Origin: Hyphomicrobiaceae bacterium UBA4118 | Lineage (GTDB): Bacteria > Pseudomonadota > Alphaproteobacteria > Rhizobiales > Methyloligellaceae | Assembly (NCBI GenBank): GCA_002383105.1 | Contig: DFXC01000149.1 | Span: 679-17,569, forward strand | DNA length: 16,891 bases | Direction of reading: 5' to 3' | In this document: in pieces, positions 1 to 6,904 of the stretch | Numbering within the stretch: the stretch's first letter is position 1 | Layout of the letters: every line of letters starts with the position of its first letter | The notes under the pieces: generated by a model | Database searches by the model: none | What the model was told of the DNA's origin: nothing | What the model saw: the letters and a program-made list of their open reading frames with translations, nothing else | Made by a program: the position numbers and the translations under genes

Positions 1-45
1 TTCCCAGTTTTGCTAGAATCGCGCAAAAATATCATCAGGACAGCC

Positions 46-525
46 ATGCTCGACCGTATGGACCGCAAAATTCTCGACATTTTGCAGAGGGACTGCACTT
101 TGCCGGTTGCCGAGATCGGTAAGCAGATCGGGCTTTCCACCACGCCGTGCTGGCGCCGTATCCAGAAGCTCGAGGAGAGCGGTGTGATCCAGCGGCGCGT
201 CGCGGTGCTCGACTCCAAGAAGGTCAATGTCGGGGTGACGGTGTTCGTCTCCATCACCACGAGCCACCACACGCAAGAATGGCTCGACCGCTTCCATGAG
301 GCGCTCAAGGATTTTCCCGAGGTGGTGGAGTTCTACCGCATGAGCGGCCAGGTCGATTATCTGCTCCGCGTGGTGGTGCCCGACATCGAGCGCTACGACG
401 CCTTCTATAAAAAGCTCATCAGCAAAATCGAGCTCTCCGACGTGAGCTCGGCCTTCGCCATGGAGCAGATCAAATATACGACGGTGCTGCCGCTTGACTA
501 CGCCGCCGAAGACAAGCGGGCATAG
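46..525 (+). CDS. Lrp/AsnC family transcriptional regulator
   Basis: Predicted DNA-binding regulator that responds to amino acids or related metabolites, acting in the cytoplasm as a dimer or octamer. The 159-residue length is typical of the family. Residues 5-60 form the N-terminal winged helix-turn-helix (DRKILDILQRDC, then IGLSTTPCWRRIQKLEESGVI), and residues 65-150 match the RAM/AsnC ligand-binding domain, with the usual GQVDYLLRVVVPD strand. I chose the ATG at 46 because AGGA lies at 37-40; a TTG at 10 and an ATG at 58 are in the same frame. The gene converges on a beta-hydroxyacid dehydrogenase only 9 nt away, and no terminator is visible between them. Lrp-type regulators often control neighbouring amino-acid catabolic genes, but this convergent arrangement does not prove it. 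The ligand is unknown. Confidence 0.93.
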   Translation: MLDRMDRKILDILQRDCTLPVAEIGKQIGLSTTPCWRRIQKLEESGVIQRRVAVLDSKKVNVGVTVFVSITTSHHTQEWLDRFHEALKDFPEVVEFYRMSGQVDYLLRVVVPDIERYDAFYKKLISKIELSDVSSAFAMEQIKYTTVLPLDYAAEDKRA

Positions 526-534
526 GGCCCGGTC

Positions 535-1407
535 CTACTTCCGCTCCAGCCGCGCGATCAGGCTCGACGTGTCCCACCGGCGCCCACCCATCTCCTGGAT
601 CTCGGCATAGAACTCGTCGACGAGCGCCGTCACCGGCAGCTCCGCGCCATTGCGGCGCGCCTCCTCGAAGACAAGGGCGAAATCCTTGCGCACCCAGTCC
701 ACGGCGAAGCCGAAATCGAACTTGCCCTCGATCATGGTCTGCCAGCGATTGTCCATCTGCCAGCTTTGGGCGGCGCCTTTGGAGATGGTGTCGATGACCT
801 TGGGCACATCGAGGCCCGCGCAGCGCGCGAAGTTAAGCCCCTCGGCGAGGCCCTCGATCAGGCCGGCGATGCAGATCTGGTTGACCATCTTGGTGAGCTG
901 GCCCGAGCCCGAGGGCCCGATCAGGTTGACGGCGCGGGCGTAAGACGCGATCACCGGCGAGGCTTTGGCGAAGTCGCTCTCATCGCCGCCCACCATCACG
1001 GTCAGAGTGCCGCCCTCCGCGCCTGACTGTCCGCCCGAAACCGGCGCATCGAGCGCGCCGGCACCTTGGCTCTTGGCGGCGCGATGAAGCTCCCGCGCGA
1101 TCTTGGCCGATGCCGTGGTGTGGTCGACGAAGACGGCGCCGGGGCCAAGCGCGCCGAACGCGCCGTGTGCTCCGAGCGTCACCTCGCGGAGATCGTCGTC
1201 GTTGCCGACACAGGTAAAGACAAATTCGGCGCCGGCCGCCGCCTCGGCAGGGGTGCTGGCGAGCCTCCCGCCGAATTGCGCGACCCAGGCTTCGGCCTTG
1301 GCGCGCGTGCGGTTGAACACCACGACGTCGCGGGCCCCACGCATCTTGAGGTGCCCGGCCATGGGGTAACCCATGACGCCGAGCCCAATCCAGGCGACTT
1401 TGCTCAT
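535..1407 (-). CDS. NAD(P)-dependent beta-hydroxyacid dehydrogenase (3-hydroxyisobutyrate dehydrogenase family)
   Basis: This 290-residue cytoplasmic oxidoreductase oxidises a beta-hydroxyacid such as 3-hydroxyisobutyrate, tartronate semialdehyde/glycerate or a related compound. The N-terminal Rossmann motif is GLGVMGYPMAGHL (residues 8-20). The family motifs follow in order: DHTTAS (95-100), DAPVSGG (120-126, substrate binding), and KMVNQ (173-177) with catalytic Lys173 and Asn176. Length and motif order are normal, so the protein looks intact. Residue 32 of the second strand (FNRTR) is Asn followed by Arg, which suggests NADP rather than NAD, though this is only a hint. No strong ribosome binding site precedes the ATG; the start is set by the family N-terminus. 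Valine degradation (mmsB-like) is one possible role, but no other valine genes are nearby, so the substrate stays open. Confidence 0.92.
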   Translation of the reverse strand: MSKVAWIGLGVMGYPMAGHLKMRGARDVVVFNRTRAKAEAWVAQFGGRLASTPAEAAAGAEFVFTCVGNDDDLREVTLGAHGAFGALGPGAVFVDHTTASAKIARELHRAAKSQGAGALDAPVSGGQSGAEGGTLTVMVGGDESDFAKASPVIASYARAVNLIGPSGSGQLTKMVNQICIAGLIEGLAEGLNFARCAGLDVPKVIDTISKGAAQSWQMDNRWQTMIEGKFDFGFAVDWVRKDFALVFEEARRNGAELPVTALVDEFYAEIQEMGGRRWDTSSLIARLERK

Positions 1408-1461
1408 TGGCCAGACCAGCCTGCTCCTAACGAGCCATGTTTGTAACGCAGCGCCCGTTGC

Positions 1462-1547
1462 TCGTCATGCCCGGCCTTGGGCCGGGCACCCACGTCTTCA
1501 GGCGGGACTCAAAACGTAGATGGCCGGGACGAGCCCGGCCATGACGA
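1462..1547. repeat. Composite palindromic intergenic repeat
   Basis: The outer arms TCGTCATG (1462-1469) and CATGACGA (1540-1547) are inverted copies. Between them lie two hairpins: GCCCGGCC/GGCCGGGC (1469-1476 with 1480-1487, 3-nt loop) and ATGGCCGGG/CCCGGCCAT (1520-1528 with 1534-1542, 5-nt loop). Similar GTCATGGCCGGG-type palindromes are dispersed in Bradyrhizobium and relatives, as I recall. It sits between two minus-strand genes and, when transcribed, could limit read-through or stabilise mRNA ends. There is no U-tract. Confidence 0.75.
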
Positions 1548-1574
1548 AGAGAGTCAATAGAGTGGGAAAGATCG

Positions 1575-2273
1575 CTAGGCGATCGGCGTTTCCGGGAAGG
1601 AGAGCTGCTCGCGCGCGCGCCAATCATTGGTGACGTAGTTGATGATGAGCGAGGTGCGCACGCCCTTGATCGGGCGCTTCTCGAAGCCGTGAAAGGTATT
1701 GTCAGCGGGCACGAAGATCATCGCGGCATTGGGCGCGAAGGGCGAGCGGCCGAAATGGCGCTTATCGCCATCATAGATGTCGGTGCCGAGATCGCGGTGG
1801 CTCGGGTCCCTCGACAGATAGAGCAGCATGGTGAATAGCTTGACCCCCAGATCGCTGTGCGGCTCGAGCCAAAAGCCATCGATGTCCTGAGCAAACTCCA
1901 TGCGGAGATAGGTGCCCGCGAGGTCGGTGCAGAACACCTTCTCGATGTGACCGGTCACGCGCTTGTCCTGGAAGGCCTGCGCCACCGCCTCGCAAACGAG
2001 AAAGCGCTTGCGGTTGTCCACGTCGAAATATTTGCGCGTGTTGTTGTGCAGCTCGCGCTTGCCCGAGATGCCATCGAGAGAAGGCGGCTCAAAGGGCAGC
2101 GCAAGAACGTCTTCGAGGGTATCGGAGGGGAGGCAATCCTTCAGCGACCAGTGGCGATAGGGTTGATCGGAACGCTTGCCCCTATCGATGCTCTCGATGA
2201 AGTTGCGAACGACGTCATCCGCCGAACTTTTCCCTGCAGGCGCCGAACGCTTAACCGCGACGCTTTCCCTCAT
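1575..2273 (-). CDS. 2-oxoglutarate/Fe(II)-dependent oxygenase family protein
   Basis: Predicted 232-residue cytoplasmic non-haem iron oxygenase. The double-stranded beta-helix signature is present: His139-Ser-Asp141 (EPHSDLG) and distal His195 (NTFHGFEKR) for iron, and Arg206 (GVRTSL) placed to bind the 2-oxoglutarate carboxylate. FVPADNTFHGFEK resembles proteins of the prolyl-4-hydroxylase-like 2OG superfamily, some of which act on sugars or peptides. I chose the ATG at 2273 because AGGGAG lies about 11 nt upstream; a start 20 codons earlier is in frame, but its extra residues look non-coding. The neighbours (a dehydrogenase and two poorly known proteins) give no pathway, so the substrate cannot be named. 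Confidence 0.82.
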   Translation of the reverse strand: MRESVAVKRSAPAGKSSADDVVRNFIESIDRGKRSDQPYRHWSLKDCLPSDTLEDVLALPFEPPSLDGISGKRELHNNTRKYFDVDNRKRFLVCEAVAQAFQDKRVTGHIEKVFCTDLAGTYLRMEFAQDIDGFWLEPHSDLGVKLFTMLLYLSRDPSHRDLGTDIYDGDKRHFGRSPFAPNAAMIFVPADNTFHGFEKRPIKGVRTSLIINYVTNDWRAREQLSFPETPIA

Positions 2274-2372
2274 GATGCCGTGCACTCCCTCGAAACGGTG
2301 CGAAAAGGCTGGCCAGCGCCCAGGCGGCCCCATCTAAGGCTCCAATAGCATCGGCGGCCTCCCCGCGCAAAT

Positions 2373-2394
2373 GCCAAGGGTTTAGGCCTTTGGC
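2373..2394 (-). terminator. Hairpin, possible terminator of the 65-residue gene
   Basis: GCCAAGGG and CCTTTGGC pair over 8 bp (one G-U) around a 6-nt loop, about 28 nt beyond the stop of the minus-strand gene that ends at 2422. In the minus direction the hairpin is followed by ATTTGCG, only a weak T-run, so the terminator reading is tentative. Confidence 0.42.
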
Positions 2395-2421
2395 GGCATC
2401 AAGCCGCGCGGCCGACCTGGA

Positions 2422-2613
2422 TTAGTTGATATCCAGCCAGCGGATGCGGCGCGTCTGCAAGGCTTCGGGCGAGGCATCCTCCTCTGCCGTCATCTCCTCT
2501 GAGCGCAGGCATTTGGCGAGAAGCTCGAGCAGCGAGGCATGGAGCTCACGCTCGCCGGCAAGTTGAGGCGGATTGGCGGCGAGGAACGCGAGGATTTCCC
2601 CATAATCAGGCAT
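2422..2613 (-). CDS. Small hypothetical protein (63 aa)
   Basis: I do not recognise this family. The product is a short acidic, mostly helical protein rich in Ala, Leu and Glu (LAGERELHASLLELLAKCL), with no signal peptide or membrane segment and one Cys. A start at the ATG at 2613 gives 63 residues; a TTG two codons upstream is possible, and a GGGG stretch sits 6 nt before the ATG. It lies in the same orientation as, and downstream of, the DUF1045 gene, and ends 149 nt before the 2OG oxygenase gene. Codon use is GC3-rich like its neighbours. Amphipathic helix composition and a following hairpin support a real gene, but a chance reading frame cannot be excluded. Confidence 0.55.
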   Translation of the reverse strand: MPDYGEILAFLAANPPQLAGERELHASLLELLAKCLRSEEMTAEEDASPEALQTRRIRWLDIN

Positions 2614-2698
2614 CGGCAACCCCGTACTTCCCCAGCGGAGGAAGGGTGACGAGCCTGTGTGTCAAAACTTTGGCCCAACGCTCCGCAGCGCAGGCCCT

Positions 2699-2723
2699 CG
2701 CGGTTGATGCCGGTAAAACCGCG
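2699..2723. terminator. Hairpin after the DUF1045 gene
   Basis: CGCGGTT (2699-2705) and AACCGCG (2717-2723) form a 7-bp stem starting 12 nt beyond the DUF1045 stop codon. A TTTT run follows in the plus direction only (2724-2727), so the classic terminator polarity is opposite to the flanking genes. It may still act as a transcript end structure for the minus-strand gene. Confidence 0.4.
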
Positions 2724-2734
2724 TTTTCGCGCGC

Positions 2735-3484
2735 TTAAGCCCCGAGGCGATAGCGCCCGACGAGACGCATGGGCGTGCGGCCCCCGGGGTCGCCGAACAG
2801 CGACAGGCCGTCGACGGTGACGCCGGACGCGCAGATCTCTTCGAGCACGGGCCACAGCGCCTGGGCCACCCGCTCAAGATGGGCGGCGTCGAGTGGACCG
2901 GTCAGCGTGATCGCGAAACGGTACTCGCTCAGCACGAAAGGATCGCCGAAGCTCTCCAGGAGAAGGCGCTGATAGTCGCTAAGATGCGGGCTTGCATGCT
3001 CCTCGCGCTCGGTGTCGCTCGGAGGAGCGGCGAAATCCTCGAACGCCCCGACGCATTGGGCAGCGAGCCATTCAAGGGCTGGCGTCGCTTCGACCGGGCG
3101 CAGCACGAGGAAGCGGCCGGCCCGCGACAACGTCAGGGGTCCGGTCTCGACGGGCTTGCGGCGAGCGGCAAAGGTGGTGAGCCGCGACTTCAGCGCCTCC
3201 GGTCCCATCCCGTCGCGCAGCGCGAACGGCGCCCGAAACAGCGCGTGCAGACCGGTATAGCGGCCAGGCGCGGCAGCGATCTTCGCGAAGCTCGTGCCGG
3301 AGAGGCCAGCATCGGAGAAGGCCTGCAAGGTGATGCCGTCATTGGCGCGTCCGAACCATGAGCGTCCGAAGGCGGCAAGCGCGGTCCCAGGTTGCGGCGT
3401 GAAGTAGATCGCATAGCGAGCGAAGCTCGGTCGGCAAGCGGCGGCGCCCTTCCGTTCGTTCTCGAGGTGGGCACAATTGAGCAT
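2735..3484 (-). CDS. DUF1045 family protein, divergent 2H phosphoesterase fold
   Basis: This 249-residue cytoplasmic protein matches the DUF1045 family, known mainly from phosphonate (phn) operons and related to the 2H phosphoesterases. Family landmarks are RYAIYFTPQPGTALAAFG (residues 23-40), GRYTGLHALFRAPFAL (74-89), and YRFAITLTGPLD (188-199). As I recall, the two catalytic motifs in the family read HATLKAPF and FRFHxTLTG. Here the first keeps His80 but has Leu for Thr, and the second has Ala191 where His is expected. If this is correct, phosphoesterase activity is probably lost or altered. The start is well supported by GGGAGGA about 4 nt before the ATG. No phosphonate genes lie in the window, so this is an orphan copy and its role is unknown. 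Confidence 0.82.
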   Translation of the reverse strand: MLNCAHLENERKGAAACRPSFARYAIYFTPQPGTALAAFGRSWFGRANDGITLQAFSDAGLSGTSFAKIAAAPGRYTGLHALFRAPFALRDGMGPEALKSRLTTFAARRKPVETGPLTLSRAGRFLVLRPVEATPALEWLAAQCVGAFEDFAAPPSDTEREEHASPHLSDYQRLLLESFGDPFVLSEYRFAITLTGPLDAAHLERVAQALWPVLEEICASGVTVDGLSLFGDPGGRTPMRLVGRYRLGA

Positions 3485-3722
3485 CGAATCCTCCCTAGGC
3501 GCGCGTATTGGTCGACGGCGCTCATGACTAACGGCTAACAGGCTCCTGTGGCGGCGGCGCGACAGGTTCTTGGCGATAGGGAGGCCGAGGGATGAACACT
3601 TGGTGAATCAAATTTTCTGTAACTGCGAGCGAGGTTTGCGCGCGTTGCGTCATGCCTTTGACAATGCAGCGTTTCGCGGGCATGCGTTGCTGCGCTTGCG
3701 AAGGATGACTCTGGGGGGAACC

Positions 3723-4352
3723 ATGATCGAGCTGTACACCTGGATGACGCCGAACGGGCAGAAGGTGTCGATCATGCTGGAAGAGGTGGGGCTGCCTTAC
3801 CGCGTCCATCCCATCGACATCACCAAGGGCGAGCAGTTCGATCCGGCCTTCCTCAAGATCGCCCCCAACAACAAGATCCCCGCTATCGTCGACACCGACA
3901 CCGGACTCCAGCTCATGGAGTCGGGCGTGATCCTGCTCTATCTCGCCGACAAGACTGGCAGACTGTGGCCGCAGGATTTCCCGACCAAGTGGCGCGTGGT
4001 CGAGTGGCTGATGTGGCAGATGGGAGGGCCCGGGCCGTTTCTCGGTCAGGTCCACCATTTCGTGAAATTCAATCCTGGCAAAAGCGCATACGCCGAAGAA
4101 CGTTACACCAAGGAGGCCAAGCGGCTCTGGCGATTGCTCGACCGGCGCCTTGGCGAGGTCGACTATGTCGCCGGCGAGTATTCTATCGCCGATATCGCGA
4201 TCTGGCCCTGGATCTCCCGCTTCGCCTGGCAGACGGTGGACTTCGCCGAGCATCCCAATGTGAAGCGCTGGTACTTGGCGATCGCGGAGCGGCCCGCGGT
4301 CAAGCGGGGCTGGGACGTGCTCAAGGAAGGCCGGGCCATTCCCATGCCGTGA
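3723..4352 (+). CDS. Glutathione S-transferase, Ure2p/YfcG-like (nu class)
   Basis: This 209-residue cytoplasmic thiol transferase resembles E. coli YfcG, which has disulfide-bond reductase activity with glutathione. The N-terminal thioredoxin-fold domain (1-80) shows YTWMTPNGQKVSI, where Thr and Asn replace the Ser/Tyr of classical enzymes, then NNKIPAIVD (cis-Pro53) and ESG (Glu66-Ser67) that bind glutathione. The helical C-terminal domain carries the N-capping box YSIADIAIWPW. The ATG at 3723 follows GGGGGGA at 3713-3719; a longer frame reaches back to 3570 but lacks family similarity. A perfect TTGACA lies at 3658-3663 in the intergenic region, but I see no good -10 box. It is divergent from the DUF1045 gene. 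The glutathione reductase gene at 10632 is consistent with glutathione metabolism in this cell. Confidence 0.93.
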   Translation: MIELYTWMTPNGQKVSIMLEEVGLPYRVHPIDITKGEQFDPAFLKIAPNNKIPAIVDTDTGLQLMESGVILLYLADKTGRLWPQDFPTKWRVVEWLMWQMGGPGPFLGQVHHFVKFNPGKSAYAEERYTKEAKRLWRLLDRRLGEVDYVAGEYSIADIAIWPWISRFAWQTVDFAEHPNVKRWYLAIAERPAVKRGWDVLKEGRAIPMP

Positions 4353-4429
4353 GCGGCCGTGAAGCTGGCTAGCGGGGCACGCGGGAGCTATGGCAGAATG
4401 GGAGAAAGGCCGCGGATCGAGCGCCGATA

Positions 4430-4738
4430 ATGGCGCAGTTCCCGGCAAGCGATGCGAAGTTCCAGTTCCGCCTGAAGGACCCTGGGACCGAAACGGTGGT
4501 CGCTATCTGCAATGCGACCGGCACGGAAGCAGACGGCATCAAGCACGACTTCAAGACGCGACAGTTCACCGAGCTCGGCAATTATCGCGATTTCCTCACG
4601 CGGCAGATCGTGGTGGAGGGAGCCGAGAAGATCGCAGCGGCGCAGTTGGGCCAGCAAGGCGTCTCGGGAGAGGGCGCGCCCGGCACGCCGAAATCGGACA
4701 TCCTCTCCCGCACGGCGATCAAGCTGACGGTCAAATAG
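4430..4738 (+). CDS. Hypothetical protein (102 aa)
   Basis: I do not recognise this family. The product is soluble, with a balanced charged composition, no signal peptide and no membrane segment. It starts MAQFPASDAKFQFRLKDPG, has a predicted strand-helix-strand start with TETVVAICNATG, and a Gly/Pro-rich linker (QGVSGEGAPGTPKSD) before the C-terminal ILSRTAIKLTVK. Third positions are strongly G/C, which supports coding over the Arg-rich overlapping frames. No clear ribosome binding site precedes the ATG (only GAG about 10 nt upstream), so translation may be weak or coupled to the glutathione transferase gene that ends 77 nt before it. A terminator-like hairpin follows. Confidence 0.62.
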   Translation: MAQFPASDAKFQFRLKDPGTETVVAICNATGTEADGIKHDFKTRQFTELGNYRDFLTRQIVVEGAEKIAAAQLGQQGVSGEGAPGTPKSDILSRTAIKLTVK

Positions 4739-4778
4739 CGGTGAGGCTGGCGTAATGGCGAGGGATAGAACTCCACCC

Positions 4779-4812
4779 CCGCCGACCCATTTTTATGCGG
4801 CTTCGGCGGTTT
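4779..4812 (+). terminator. Putative intrinsic terminator
   Basis: CCGCCGA (4779-4785) and TCGGCGG (4803-4809) form a perfect 7-bp stem with a 17-nt loop, followed by TTT, about 40 nt after the stop of the 102-residue gene. The loop is long and the T-run short, so efficiency is doubtful. Confidence 0.42.
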
Positions 4813-4956
4813 CTCCCCATTAGCGCCGTTTTGAGGTGCCAAGGTCATCGCCTCGGGCGTGGTCCGGCTTTTGCTCCGGCGGAGGTTAGGTTTGCGTGAT
4901 GTGCTAGAGTGGGCGCGCGCGGATATGCGATCGCGCCGTGAGCGTTGAGGGATCCC

Positions 4957-6876
4957 ATGGCGGGGAGATTTCGAGGCGCTAACGGTCTCGTTTTGGGGCT
5001 TGCGCTGGTTACTGCCTGCGGGGCGGCTTTCTCGCAGATGTCGGTTGCCGAGCCCCGGGGCGACGGGTTGAGGCCCGCGCAAGGCGCCTCCCCGAGGTTC
5101 CTCCCGTCAGAGCAGCCGCGTCTGAAGCCGCGGCCCGCGCGCGAGTCGGATAGCGTTTGCGGCTTCCCTTTGACCTATTCTAGGGGTCTGCACCGCTGCG
5201 TTTGCATCCGCGACGGCTACAGCCTGCAACGGGGGAGCTGCGTGCGGGACAGGGCCGCTGCCTCGTGCCGCGACGATGAGCGCTGGTCGCCGAAGCGGGG
5301 CACCTGCGTTTGCGCCAAAGGGCTCAAGCGCGATGGGGACCTTTGCACCGCCGACGAGCCCGTCACCGCCGTCGCCACTCCTGACGCGGGGCCCGCGCCC
5401 GCGCCATCGGGCGAGCTCCCGGATGAGCAGGTGCAGGCAATTTCGCGCGCGCAGAGCTGCCTGACCGAGCTCGGTTACTATAAGGGCCCGATCGACGGCA
5501 AGAGAGGCAAGGAGACGTGGACGGCCTATTGGAACTTCAAGAACGATCACGGGCTTAAGGCCTATAGCGATTTCCTCGCCCCGCCCGTGCAGCAGAAATT
5601 CGCTTCCCTGTGCAAGGGCCCTGAGACGACCGCGGCGACCGAGCCTGCAGCCCAACCGGCTGATGACACCGAAGAAGGCGCGACGTCCGGCGAGGAAGTC
5701 GTCCCGCTGGAGCCGATCACCAGTCTCGACATCGATTGTCTGCCCGACGATCTCCTCGCGCTCCTTCGCCGCGCCCACGGGTCAAGCGTCACCACGACGC
5801 GATGCGAGACGGCTTGCCTGCCCACGCCGAAAGGGCTCGATCAGTCCCAACTCGACGAGCTGCAAACCAAGAACGGCGTGGTGTGGTGCCGCGCCTGCGT
5901 GCCCATTGAAGGGCATCTCGCCCTTGACGACGTGAGGCGCATCGAGCGCGCCGGCAACCTCCAGCTTTGCGCGACCCCGCCGCTTCAGCTCCCGCGCCTT
6001 GGGACCGGCACCGGCGCCCACGTCAAGTCCTATACCAAGGTCCGCGCGCTCTACCGCGCCTTGCCGCGGGCGGCGGAGGACACCGCTGCACTCGCCGTCA
6101 TCATCGGCAATCGCAGCTATACGAAGCTGCCGCCGAGCGAGACCTCGCAGAACGATGCCGGTGCCATGTATGCCTTCCTCACCGAGCATCTCAGCTACCG
6201 CCAGGAAAACATCATCGATGTGCGCGACGCCAAGAAGGCCGACCTCGAAAGGCTGTTCGGGGCGAGCCCTGGTGACGAGGGCGATCTCGCGCGCCTCGTC
6301 CGCTCGAAGCCCGGCGCCAAGGTGCTCATCTATTACTCAGGCCATGGCGCGACCGACAGTGCTCAGCGTGAGGCGTATCTCCTGCCCGTCGAGACCGAGC
6401 CTTACCGCGAGGAGATCGCCGGCTACAGGCTGTCGACGCTGTACGCCAATCTCGCCCGGATCGACACCAAATCGGTGCTCCTCCTGCTCGAGACGGAGTT
6501 TGGGCGGGACTATAGCGACTATGTGCTGCCCCCCAATCTGCCCGAGACCACGAACACGGCGCTCCCCAAGGCCCCCATTCCAGCGCTCACCGCGCTCGTC
6601 GCCTCCGACCGCGGGCAGCGCACGCTCATCGACACGACCTACGATATCGGCCTCTTCACCCGCTATCTGATCGAGGGACTTGCCGGCAGCGCCGACCTCC
6701 GCCCGATCGGCAATGGCGACGGCAAGCTCGATAGTGCGGAGATCTATGTCTACACCGCCGCCATGGTGCGGCTCGCGGCGCGCAAGTCCTTTGGATTGTT
6801 GCAGAATCCTGTCTATTCCAGCGCCGCCACGACCGTGCTCACGAGCGCCGGGACGGCTCCCGCCGGACCCAACTGA
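4957..6876 (+). CDS. Exported Cys-rich / peptidoglycan-binding / pseudo-caspase protein
   Basis: This is a 639-residue protein with an export signal (hydrophobic 11-26, LVLGLALVTACGAAFSQ; either signal peptidase I cleavage near 26 or a lipobox-like VTAC at Cys21). Residues 68-130 hold two Cys-rich modules (CGFPLTYSRGLHRCVC and CRDDERWSPKRGTCVC). Residues 158-220 resemble a PG_binding_1 domain (AQSCLTELGYYKGPIDGKRG). Residues 261-338 carry six Cys in a region I do not recognise. Residues 376-625 are a caspase-like (peptidase C14) domain: AVIIGNRSY, YYSGHGA with His463, and the C-terminal GLFTRYLIEGLAG...NGDGKL region. The expected DAC catalytic motif reads LETEF, with Glu514 in place of Cys, so peptidase activity is probably absent. 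The ATG at 4957 follows GAGGGA; a TTG 4 codons earlier is in frame. Likely periplasmic; function unknown. Confidence 0.85.
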   Translation: MAGRFRGANGLVLGLALVTACGAAFSQMSVAEPRGDGLRPAQGASPRFLPSEQPRLKPRPARESDSVCGFPLTYSRGLHRCVCIRDGYSLQRGSCVRDRAAASCRDDERWSPKRGTCVCAKGLKRDGDLCTADEPVTAVATPDAGPAPAPSGELPDEQVQAISRAQSCLTELGYYKGPIDGKRGKETWTAYWNFKNDHGLKAYSDFLAPPVQQKFASLCKGPETTAATEPAAQPADDTEEGATSGEEVVPLEPITSLDIDCLPDDLLALLRRAHGSSVTTTRCETACLPTPKGLDQSQLDELQTKNGVVWCRACVPIEGHLALDDVRRIERAGNLQLCATPPLQLPRLGTGTGAHVKSYTKVRALYRALPRAAEDTAALAVIIGNRSYTKLPPSETSQNDAGAMYAFLTEHLSYRQENIIDVRDAKKADLERLFGASPGDEGDLARLVRSKPGAKVLIYYSGHGATDSAQREAYLLPVETEPYREEIAGYRLSTLYANLARIDTKSVLLLLETEFGRDYSDYVLPPNLPETTNTALPKAPIPALTALVASDRGQRTLIDTTYDIGLFTRYLIEGLAGSADLRPIGNGDGKLDSAEIYVYTAAMVRLAARKSFGLLQNPVYSSAATTVLTSAGTAPAGPN

Positions 6877-6904
6877 GGTGACGGGAAAATCGGGCAGGGT
6901 TTGG

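Noticed and set aside
3658..3686. Sigma-70 promoter before the glutathione transferase gene
   Set aside because: The TTGACA at 3658-3663 is perfect, but the sequence at the right spacing (CATGCG) is not a convincing -10 box, so I did not list it as a feature.
3528..4448. A 306-codon open frame on the minus strand opposite the glutathione transferase gene
   Set aside because: It is antisense to a gene with clear family motifs, and its translation is Pro/His/Leu/Arg-biased with no recognisable domain. In GC-rich DNA such long antisense frames are expected.
4582..5082. A 166-codon minus-strand frame across the region before the pseudo-caspase gene
   Set aside because: It overlaps two plus-strand genes, has an Arg/Ser/Pro-rich low-complexity composition, and its start lies inside the signal peptide region of the opposite gene.
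6712..6753. EF-hand-like loop (GNGDGKLDSAE) in the pseudo-caspase
   Set aside because: Position 1 of the loop would be Ile, not Asp, and the same NGDG stretch is common in the C-terminal part of caspase-like domains, so calcium binding is not supported.
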